A DNA stretch of 13,083 nt from UBA8110 sp964597275 (GTDB lineage: Bacteria; SAR324; NAC60-12): NCBI GenBank assembly GCA_964597275.1, contig CAZQXS010000105.1, positions 1 through 13,083 of the forward strand. Direction: 5' to 3'. Shown one piece after another: positions 1-5,697 of this stretch. Each line of letters opens with the position of its first letter. The first letter of the stretch is position 1. The notes beneath the pieces are model-generated. The model did no database searches and had not been told where the DNA came from. It worked only from the letters and a program-made list of their open reading frames with translations. The translations under genes were made by a program, and so were the position numbers.

Positions 1-41
1 CGAACCCCGTCCATGCTTCGACAGGCTCAGCACGAACGGGG
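1..41 (+). repeat. Dispersed palindromic repeat A, copy 1 (cut by window edge)
   Basis: The first 41 bases are identical to positions 780-820, which are the right half of copy 2. The core is CTTCGACAGGCTCAGCACGA. The left half of the element lies outside the window. It sits just beyond the 3' end of the minus-strand selenoprotein gene, in the same orientation as copy 2 on the other side. Confidence 0.85.
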
Positions 42-83
42 TAACACTCCCGAAACTCTTGCGAAAGCCTGACTTCAACAAAC

Positions 84-671
84 TCATCCCTCCTCCCAGC
101 GGCGGATGTCCTTTTCCAAGTCCACGCCGAGGCCATCGGCAATGCGGTTGATGTAGTTGAAGTAGGAGATCACCTGCGTGGCGTCGTGAATCGCGGTGTC
201 CGACCAGCCGTGGCTCCGGAGTTCCTGAACCTCATTTTCTGACATCGCCTGCGGTGTGAGGGTCAGCCGATCTGCATACTCGCAAAGCGCACGATCCGGC
301 GCAGGCAGATCGGCCTTGCGCCAGTCCTGTGCAATTTGCGACACCAGCCGATCCGCGTCCGCGTCATCCGTGATGCCAAAATCCTGTGCGACCTCAGCCC
401 GGAGGTCGTGGGCGTGCGCCCTGACTCAATAGGTGCAACGGTTGACGGCGGACACCACCACCGCCAGCATTTCCCGATGTGCCCGCGTGAGGGGAGATTT
501 GCCGAACATCGCCTGACGGTACAGCTTCATGGAAGCGTCCAGCACCGGAGGGTTCAGACTCATGATGCGCACGATGTTCCAGATGCGCCCCGCCCGCTGC
601 ATTGCCGCGTCATAATGTTCCTTAAGCCGCCCGGTTGCGTCCTCCAGCCCAAGGGTGGTGATCCATGCCAT
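84..671 (-). CDS. AhpD-like peroxidase-related selenoprotein (CxxU), read through in-frame TGA at 426-428
   Basis: This is a carboxymuconolactone decarboxylase/AhpD-fold protein of the 'peroxidase-related enzyme' type, a group of thiol-dependent antioxidant proteins. Two open stretches, 426-671 and 84-425, lie in the same frame and are separated only by TGA at 426-428. Joined, they give 195 residues, a usual family length, and similarity to the family runs on both sides: an N-terminal helix region with FGKSPL, the active site near 67-86, and a C-terminal stretch containing ISYFNYINRIADGLGV. The active site reads E67-x11-C79-T-Y-U82-x3-H86, so the TGA replaces the second cysteine of C-x-x-C, the peroxidatic one in studied AhpD. 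A 7-bp hairpin follows (389-408). The ATG at 669-671 has a GAGG Shine-Dalgarno just upstream. The alternative is a nonsense-mutated pseudogene, but the exact position of the TGA and intact flanking coding argue against this. No Sec machinery is in the window. Confidence 0.8.
389..425 (-). promoter_or_regulatory. Candidate bacterial SECIS element for the TGA at 426-428
   Basis: On the minus strand, 17 nt after the UGA, comes a perfect 7-bp stem CGACCUC/GAGGUCG (plus-strand 402-408 and 389-395) closed by the six-base loop CGGGCU. The stem start, loop size and a G within the first two loop bases fit general bacterial SECIS rules, where the hairpin lies directly downstream of UGA inside the coding sequence and is bound by SelB. 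No lower stem is evident, and a small competing hairpin, GGGC-GCAC-GCCC, lies between the UGA and the stem. Confidence 0.6.
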
Positions 672-753
672 GTGGTCCTCGTTGGTTTGAGTGATTGCTG
701 CTGTTCAGGTAGTCGCACAGAATAAATGCTGGCATTAGCTGTATGCAGGATCT

Positions 754-820
754 CCGTTCGTCCTGAGCTTGTCGAAGGGCGAACCCCGTCCATGCTTCGA
801 CAGGCTCAGCACGAACGGGG
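754..820 (+). repeat. Dispersed palindromic repeat A, copy 2 (complete)
   Basis: This is a 67-bp element with imperfect inverted halves. The left half contains CCGTTCGTCCTGAGCTTGTC and the right half CTTCGACAGGCTCAGCACGA, joined by a short GGGCGAACCCCGTCCATG-type linker. Related copies lie at 1-41, 3955-4020 and 12978-13042. It is intergenic, non-coding, and probably a REP/MITE-like element that folds into a hairpin. No transposase is nearby. Confidence 0.85.
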
Positions 821-880
821 AGTGTAAGTCCATAGCATTTACAGGATAACCACTACCAGTTTCTTCACCCCCGAATCATG

Positions 881-896
881 TCCGGGATTTCCCGGA
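881..896. promoter_or_regulatory. 16-bp perfect inverted repeat, possible operator
   Basis: TCCGGGATTTCCCGGA is a perfect palindrome with 7-bp arms around TT. It lies about 70 bp upstream of the small ORF at 964. It could be a protein-binding site or a short hairpin. Its sequence partly resembles the ends of repeat family B (ATTCCGGG), so a decayed repeat remnant is also possible. The rest of the 672-963 gap holds repeat A copy 2 and nothing else I recognise. Confidence 0.35.
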
Positions 897-963
897 ATTG
901 CAACCCTCTCGTGAGTCTGTCACAATTGCTGAGTTCCGCAACCCGAATTGGCCGCCGACAACC

Positions 964-1149
964 ATGCTTGATAATTTTGACCCCAAGGAGAAAAAGGCGA
1001 TTCTGGTGTTCATCGCCCTGCTGATCCTTGGCGTGGTGTATGTCTCCACCCACAATCTTCCGTGGGACACCCCTGCGCTGCAACCCTTGGGAGGCAGTGA
1101 GGCGGTGGTGCCGGAGCCTGTGAAACGCAGTTACGAGACCTATTTTTAA
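964..1149 (+). CDS. Possible small single-span membrane protein (61 aa)
   Basis: An ATG at 964 opens a 61-residue frame ending in TAA at 1147-1149. Residues 1-12 are charged (MLDNFDPKEKK). Residues 12-30 form one convincing hydrophobic helix (AILVFIALLILGVVYVST), and a polar tail rich in proline follows. Third codon positions favour G/C, as in the neighbouring genes. There is no clear Shine-Dalgarno before ATG964; a TTG at 898 would give 83 residues with an unconvincing N-terminus. I do not recognise a family. It precedes the taurine cluster but is separated from it by its own promoter-like region, so a functional link is not shown. It could be spurious. Confidence 0.42.
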   Translation: MLDNFDPKEKKAILVFIALLILGVVYVSTHNLPWDTPALQPLGGSEAVVPEPVKRSYETYF

Positions 1150-1197
1150 GACGGTCTGCGGCCTGTTTTGGGAAGGGGGACGGGATAAAGAATTAGC

Positions 1198-1226
1198 TTG
1201 GAACTCCCGCAGGATTCTCATAAAAT
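1198..1226 (+). promoter_or_regulatory. Predicted sigma-70-type promoter of the aminotransferase gene
   Basis: TTGGAA (1198-1203) and TAAAAT (1221-1226) are separated by exactly 17 bp and match the -35 and -10 consensus well. Transcription would begin near 1233, about 43 bases before the ATG at 1276. The same TTG at 1198 could extend the reading frame by 26 residues, but that extension has no family match and the promoter position argues against it. Confidence 0.55.
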
Positions 1227-1240
1227 CTCACTCAGTGAGA
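1226..1240. promoter_or_regulatory. 15-bp dyad at the predicted +1, candidate operator
   Basis: TCTCACTCAGTGAGA has perfect 7-bp arms around one central base. It begins at the last base of the -10 box and covers the predicted start site, a classic position for a repressor. It is flanked by AAAA and by TATTTTT, so a weak terminator or a 5'-UTR hairpin is an alternative reading. No regulator dedicated to this cluster is in the window. Confidence 0.45.
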
Positions 1241-1275
1241 CTATTTTTCTCAAAAACACTCAAAAAGGGCGAAAT

Positions 1276-2637
1276 ATGACAACGATGGCATCAGAGCAAA
1301 TGGATCGCGTTTGGCGTCCGATGACCCAGCATCAGCCGTTGCGGAGCAATCCTCCCAAGCGCATGGTGAAGGGCGAGGGCTGCTACATCACCGATCAGGA
1401 CGGCAACACACTCTTGGACGGCACCGCCGGGCTCTGGTGCGTGAACATTGGCTATGGCCGCACCGAGTTGGGGGAAGTCGCCAAGGAGCAAATGGGCAGC
1501 CTCGGCTACCTTGCCCCGGTGATGACGCACGGCCCGGCGGTGGACTTGGCCGACAAGCTTCAGAACATGCTGGGGCTGGAGGGCCACGTTTACTTCACGA
1601 GCAGCGGCTCCGAGGCCAATGAGACGGCTTTCAAGATCGCCCGCCAGTATCACTTGCAGTCCGGACAGCCCGGAGGTGAGCGGCGCTACAAGATCATTTC
1701 CCGGCACCGCGCCTACCACGGCAACACGATGGCCGCAATGGCCGCAACCGGACAGGCCGAGCGCAAGATGGGCTACGATCCGATGCCTCCGGGCTTCCTG
1801 CACATCATGCCGCCCTACCCCTACCGCGCCAATCCGAAGCTCACCGCCGAGGAGCATGGCGAGGAATGCGCCCGCATGCTGGAGGAGACCATCATCCACG
1901 AGGGCAAGGAAACCGTCGCGGCCTTCATCATGGAGCCGATGATTTCCGGAGGCGGCATTCTCGTGCCCCCCGACAACTACCTGCCGCTCGTCCGCGAAGT
2001 CTGCGACCGCTACGGCGTGCTGCTGATCTTTGACGAGGTGGTCTCCGGATTCGGACGCACCGGACGCATGTTCGGGCACCAGAACTGGAACACTTACGCG
2101 GACATCTTCTCCTTCGCCAAGGGTATCTCCAGTGGCTACGTCCCGCTGGCCGCCACGATGGTGCAGGAGCATGTCTTCGAGAAATTCTACGGAGACGCCT
2201 CCACGCTGAACCACTTCCGCCAGATCAACACCTACGGCGGTCATCCGGTGGCCACGGCGGTTGGCCTCAAGAACATTGAAATCATCGAAGGCGAAAAGCT
2301 GGACGAAAACGCTCGCAAGATGGGCGAGTACCTGATTGGGCAACTCCGGGAGTCCATCGGCGACCACCCCTGGGTTGGAGAGATCCGGGGCAAGGGTCTG
2401 CTGGTGGGCGTGGAGCTGGTTTCTGACCGGGAAACCAAGGAACCGCTGGAGAACGCCAAGGTGGGCGGTGTAGTGGCGCACTGCCAACAAAACGGCGTCA
2501 TTATCGGACGCAACGGGAACACCGTTCCCGGACGCTGCAACGTGCTGATCATGGCCCCGCCCTTGGTGCTTCAGCCAGCCGATGCAGACCGCATAGTGGA
2601 CGCGATGAGGAACGCGCTCAACCAAGCACTCAACTGA
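1276..2637 (+). CDS. tpa: Taurine:pyruvate aminotransferase (class III PLP aminotransferase)
   Basis: This is a cytoplasmic PLP enzyme predicted to move the amino group of taurine to pyruvate, giving sulfoacetaldehyde and L-alanine, the first step of taurine dissimilation. The product is 453 residues, a normal length for Tpa. Class III features are visible: TSSGSEANETA for phosphate/cofactor binding, the cofactor aspartate D253 in FDEVVSGFGRTG, and the Schiff-base lysine K282 in FSFAKGISSGYVPL. The N-terminal WRPMTQHQPL and the C-terminal GNTVPG..VLIMAPPLVL stretches resemble the Tpa group more than ornithine or GABA aminotransferases. ATG1276 has an AAGGG Shine-Dalgarno 6 bases upstream. The alanine dehydrogenase directly downstream regenerates the acceptor pyruvate, which supports the substrate call. 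Beta-alanine:pyruvate or another omega-aminotransferase remains possible. Xsc, the usual next enzyme, is absent from the window. Confidence 0.78.
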   Translation: MTTMASEQMDRVWRPMTQHQPLRSNPPKRMVKGEGCYITDQDGNTLLDGTAGLWCVNIGYGRTELGEVAKEQMGSLGYLAPVMTHGPAVDLADKLQNMLGLEGHVYFTSSGSEANETAFKIARQYHLQSGQPGGERRYKIISRHRAYHGNTMAAMAATGQAERKMGYDPMPPGFLHIMPPYPYRANPKLTAEEHGEECARMLEETIIHEGKETVAAFIMEPMISGGGILVPPDNYLPLVREVCDRYGVLLIFDEVVSGFGRTGRMFGHQNWNTYADIFSFAKGISSGYVPLAATMVQEHVFEKFYGDASTLNHFRQINTYGGHPVATAVGLKNIEIIEGEKLDENARKMGEYLIGQLRESIGDHPWVGEIRGKGLLVGVELVSDRETKEPLENAKVGGVVAHCQQNGVIIGRNGNTVPGRCNVLIMAPPLVLQPADADRIVDAMRNALNQALN

Positions 2638-2643
2638 ACCAAC

Positions 2644-2667
2644 GGGGTGCGGCGCGGGTCGCACCCC
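2644..2667 (+). terminator. Hairpin after tpa, possible attenuator/terminator
   Basis: A perfect 8-bp stem, GGGGTGCG/CGCACCCC, with an 8-base loop begins 7 bases after the tpa stop codon. The following sequence, TCCCGTTCATTTT, has only a short, displaced T-run, so it may be a leaky terminator or a 3'-end stabiliser. The gap to the next gene (2638-2819) also holds two weaker inverted repeats, CCAAGC-N7-GCTTGG at 2695-2713 and GTCACT-N13-AGTGAC at 2725-2749. Either could be a regulatory site for the downstream gene. Confidence 0.4.
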
Positions 2668-2819
2668 TCCCGTTCATTTTCCAAAAAACACAACCCAAGC
2701 CGAATTCGCTTGGCCGAAGCAAACGTCACTGCTGCTGTGCGGGAGTGACCCCTGACTGAGCTGTTTGCCCGAAACCAAACTGAAGAAAGCAGAGACACAT
2801 TCATTTCGGAGAAAACAGA

Positions 2820-3932
2820 ATGCGCATTGGAGTACCAAAGGAAATCAAGGTGATGGAGAACCGAGTCGGCATGACTCCGGGAGGCGTTTCAGACCTGGTC
2901 CGCCACGGCCACACCGTCCAAGTCGAAGCCAGCGCCGGAGACGGCAGCGGCTTTGCCGACGAGGAGTACCGCAACGCCGGAGCCGAGATTGTGGCCACCG
3001 CCGCCGAGGCCTGGTCCAATGAAATGGTCATCAAGGTCAAGGAGCCGCTGGAGCCGGAGTTCGCCCACTTCCGGGAAGACCTGCTGCTCTACACCTACCT
3101 GCACCTTGCCGCCGAAGGTCCGCTGACCAAGGCGCTCGTGGACACCAAGGTGACGGCAATCGCCTACGAAACGGTGCAGTTGGCCGATGGCAGCCTGCCG
3201 CTGCTGACCCCGATGAGCGAAGTCGCCGGACGCATGGCCGTGCAGGTGGGCGCACGTTTTCTGGAAAAGCCGCAGGGCGGACGCGGGGTGCTGCTGGGCG
3301 GCGTTCCCGGAGTGGCCCCCGCACGGGTTTCCATTCTTGGCGGCGGCATCGTGGGCATCAACTCTGCAAAGATGGCCGTGGGCATGGGTGCGTCGGTGAC
3401 GATTCTCGACACCAGCGCCTCCCGCCTGCGCTACTTGGACGATGTTTTCATGGGGCGCGTCAAGACGCTGATGTCGAACGCCCACAACATCGCCCACGCC
3501 GTGCGCCACGCCGACCTCTTCGTCGGCGGCGTGCTGATCCCCGGAGCCAAGGCGCCGCACCTCGTCACCGAGGACATGGTGAAGACAATGCAGCCCGGCA
3601 CGGTGATCGTGGACGTTGCCATTGACCAAGGCGGCTGCATTGAGACGATTGACCGCGTGACCTACCACGACAACCCGACCTACGAGCGGCACGGCGTGGT
3701 ACACTACTCCGTGGGCAACATGCCCGGAGCGGTTCCGCGCACGTCCACGCTCGCACTCACCAACGTCACCCTGCCCTATGCGATTCAACTCGCCAACAAG
3801 GGCTGGCGCGAGGCGTGTTCGACCGATCCGGCGTTGGCGCTGGGCATGAACACCCACGCGGAGCAAGTCACCTGCGAGGGTGTTGCGGCTTCGCTGGGCT
3901 ACGAGTACCGTCCGCTTTCTTCATTGCTGTAG
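2820..3932 (+). CDS. ald: Alanine dehydrogenase
   Basis: This enzyme catalyses NAD-dependent oxidative deamination of L-alanine to pyruvate and ammonium in the cytoplasm. The protein has 370 residues, the usual Ald length, and starts MRIGVPKEIK, typical of the family. Key residues fall at the standard numbers: R15, K74 (in KVKEP) and H95 (in YTYLHLA) for substrate binding and catalysis, and D269 in VAIDQGG. The Rossmann motif GGGIVG lies at 174-179, followed by the acidic residue D197 (TILD) expected for NAD rather than NADP. ATG2820 has a GGAG Shine-Dalgarno upstream. Placed after tpa, it would recycle the alanine made in taurine transamination to pyruvate and release the taurine nitrogen as ammonium. 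It lies 182 bp after tpa with a hairpin in between, so it may be transcribed with tpa or partly on its own. Confidence 0.95.
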   Translation: MRIGVPKEIKVMENRVGMTPGGVSDLVRHGHTVQVEASAGDGSGFADEEYRNAGAEIVATAAEAWSNEMVIKVKEPLEPEFAHFREDLLLYTYLHLAAEGPLTKALVDTKVTAIAYETVQLADGSLPLLTPMSEVAGRMAVQVGARFLEKPQGGRGVLLGGVPGVAPARVSILGGGIVGINSAKMAVGMGASVTILDTSASRLRYLDDVFMGRVKTLMSNAHNIAHAVRHADLFVGGVLIPGAKAPHLVTEDMVKTMQPGTVIVDVAIDQGGCIETIDRVTYHDNPTYERHGVVHYSVGNMPGAVPRTSTLALTNVTLPYAIQLANKGWREACSTDPALALGMNTHAEQVTCEGVAASLGYEYRPLSSLL

Positions 3933-3954
3933 GGCGTACCTTCGATCCGGTGTC

Positions 3955-4020
3955 CCCGTTCGTGCTGAGCTTGTCGAAGCATGAACGGGGTTTGCCCTTG
4001 GACACGCTCAGGTCGAACGG
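3955..4020 (-). repeat. Dispersed palindromic repeat A, copy 3
   Basis: This is a 66-bp copy in the opposite orientation to copies 1 and 2. The half CCGTTCGTGCTGAGCTTGTC is well kept, and the other half (GGACACGCTCAGGTCGAACG) carries several substitutions. It splits the cluster between ald and the iron-sulfur/NrfD gene and could alter transcript processing or read-through at this point. Confidence 0.85.
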
Positions 4021-4038
4021 AAGAGAGAGATTCACAAC

Positions 4039-4056
4039 ATTACGCAAGTCCGTAAT
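4039..4056. promoter_or_regulatory. Inverted repeat ATTACG-N6-CGTAAT before the iron-sulfur/NrfD gene
   Basis: A perfect 6-bp dyad with a 6-base spacer ends 18 bases before the ATG at 4075. No obvious Shine-Dalgarno lies between it and the start codon. It could be an operator, giving this respiratory complex regulation of its own, or a hairpin affecting initiation. The next stretch, TCAAACAAAACACTCGCCC, is A/C-rich. Confidence 0.4.
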
Positions 4057-4074
4057 CAAACAAAACACTCGCCC

Positions 4075-5694
4075 ATGAATTTTGGCTTCGTCATTGACAA
4101 CCGCCGCTGCATCGGCTGCCACGCCTGCACCGTCGCCTGCAAATCCGAGCATGACGTTCCCGTCGGAGTCAACCGGACATGGGTGAAGTACATCGAGAAA
4201 GGCGCATTCCCCAACACGCGCCGGATTTTCTCGGTGATGCGCTGCAACCACTGCGAAAACGCCCCCTGCGTGGAAATCTGCCCGACCGAGGCGTTGCACA
4301 CGCGGCAGGACGGGATTGTTGATTTTGACAACCGCCGCTGCATCGCCTGCAAGGCCTGCACGCAGGCGTGTCCGTATGACGCGCTTTACATTGATCCGGA
4401 AACCCACACCGCCGCCAAGTGCAACTACTGCGCACACCGCGTGGAAATAGGACTGGAGCCGGCCTGTGTCAACGTCTGTCCCACGCAGGCAATCATTTCC
4501 GGAGACCTCGAAGACCCCAACTCCAACATCGCCAACGTGGTCGCCCGCCAGCAGGTGACGGTTCGCAAGCCGGAAAAGGGCACCCGCCCGAATCTGTTTT
4601 ACGTCGAGGGCGACGAAGCCTCACTGACTCCCGGACACGCCGAACAGGAAAACGCCTACCTCTGGAGTACGCAATCTCGCGGCGTGGGCCACCATGCGTC
4701 CGGCAACGATTCGGAGGTAAGTCCCTTTGCGGACATTTTGGGAGAAGCCTCGGCAGCCCTGGACTCCATCAAGGAGCGGCTCAAGCACGACACCCTGACT
4801 CCCGCCAACACAGTTCCCAAATCTCGGCGCGTGTACGACGCCCCATCCAAGGGCGTGCAGTGGGGCTGGGAAGTCGCCGCCTACATCCTCACCAAAGCGG
4901 TGGCCGCCGGAGCAGTGATCTTCCCCTTCCTCTCCCTACTCATGGGCTGGGATTACATGGGGACGGAAACCCTGACCGCCTCGGTGTTGATGGGCCTGAT
5001 CTTTTTGGGCCTGACCGGAGCCTTGCTCGTCAAGGACTTGGACCAGCCGACACGCTTCCTCTACGTCTTGCTCCGACCGCACTGGACCTCGTGGCTGGTG
5101 AAAGGCGCGTACATCATCACCGGATTCGGCGGCTTGCTGACATTGCAACTCGTGCTGGGATTGACGGGCTATGACAATCTCGGAGCGTTGAGCAGTGGCC
5201 TGAGCGGCTTGCTGATCATCTTTGCCGTGCTGACCTCGGTGTACACGGCTTTCCTGTTCGCACAGGCGAAGGGCCGGGATTTTTGGCAAAGCCCACTGCT
5301 GGCGCTGCACATGGTCATCCACGCCGTGATTGCCGGACCCGCCGTTTGGCTGATCCTCAGCTTGGGGGTGGATGCAATGGCCGCGCTTTCCGGAACAATG
5401 GCCACGGTGTTGGCGTGGGGCTTGGTCGCACAACTGGTGATCTTGGTCGCCGAACTCGTGACCCCGCATCCCACCGAAGACGCGCACCGCGTGGTGGAAC
5501 TGATCACGAAGGGTCCGTTCAAGACGATTTTCTGGGGATCCGGTGTGGTGCTGGGTTCCCTTTTGCCGCTCCTGTTGCTCTTCCTTGCAGCCTCGCCGTT
5601 CGCGCTGGCGGGAGCCTCCCTGCTGTCCCTGATTGGCCTTTGGTACCTGATCCGTTTGTGGGTGCAAGTGCCGCAACTGCTTTCGCTGAGTTAA
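4075..5694 (+). CDS. Fused four-cluster ferredoxin and NrfD-type membrane subunit of a molybdoenzyme
   Basis: This 539-residue protein combines two subunits that are usually separate. Residues 1-165 form a DmsB/PsrB-like domain with 16 cysteines in four groups (12/15/18/22, 57/60/65/69, 89/92/95/99, 116/119/131/135), enough for four [4Fe-4S] clusters. Residues about 165-262 are a polar linker. Residues about 263-532 are an NrfD/PsrC-like domain of roughly eight membrane helices, with the typical DLDQPTRFLYVLLRPHWTSW segment at 321-340. It should pass electrons between the catalytic subunit encoded 3 bp downstream and the membrane quinone pool. No Tat signal is present, so the iron-sulfur domain is predicted to face the cytoplasm, as in SoeABC sulfite dehydrogenase. 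The fusion looks genuine: one uninterrupted frame with even codon use. The SoeBC role is inferred from the taurine context; the sequence alone does not fix the substrate. Confidence 0.85.
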   Translation: MNFGFVIDNRRCIGCHACTVACKSEHDVPVGVNRTWVKYIEKGAFPNTRRIFSVMRCNHCENAPCVEICPTEALHTRQDGIVDFDNRRCIACKACTQACPYDALYIDPETHTAAKCNYCAHRVEIGLEPACVNVCPTQAIISGDLEDPNSNIANVVARQQVTVRKPEKGTRPNLFYVEGDEASLTPGHAEQENAYLWSTQSRGVGHHASGNDSEVSPFADILGEASAALDSIKERLKHDTLTPANTVPKSRRVYDAPSKGVQWGWEVAAYILTKAVAAGAVIFPFLSLLMGWDYMGTETLTASVLMGLIFLGLTGALLVKDLDQPTRFLYVLLRPHWTSWLVKGAYIITGFGGLLTLQLVLGLTGYDNLGALSSGLSGLLIIFAVLTSVYTAFLFAQAKGRDFWQSPLLALHMVIHAVIAGPAVWLILSLGVDAMAALSGTMATVLAWGLVAQLVILVAELVTPHPTEDAHRVVELITKGPFKTIFWGSGVVLGSLLPLLLLFLAASPFALAGASLLSLIGLWYLIRLWVQVPQLLSLS

Positions 5695-5697
5695 GCC

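Noticed and set aside
426..671. Truncated 81-residue gene or pseudogene ending at the TGA
   Set aside because: Coding similarity continues in the same frame directly after the TGA to the normal family end, the TGA sits on the reactive cysteine position, and a hairpin follows it. Selenocysteine explains all of this better than a nonsense mutation.
336..725. 129-residue plus-strand frame opposite the peroxidase gene
   Set aside because: It is antisense to a gene with clear family motifs, has a low-complexity His/Arg-rich composition and no recognisable domain.
1226..1249. Rho-independent terminator (dyad plus T-run) upstream of tpa
   Set aside because: The dyad overlaps the -10 box and predicted start of a good 17-bp-spaced promoter and the stem is short, so an operator is the better reading, though termination is not excluded.
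1291..2664. 457-residue minus-strand frame opposite tpa
   Set aside because: It is an antiphase shadow produced by the GC-rich codon bias of tpa, rich in His/Val/Gly/Ala and without motifs.
2889..3866. 325-residue minus-strand frame opposite ald
   Set aside because: It is another antisense shadow; ald carries all catalytic residues at the expected positions.
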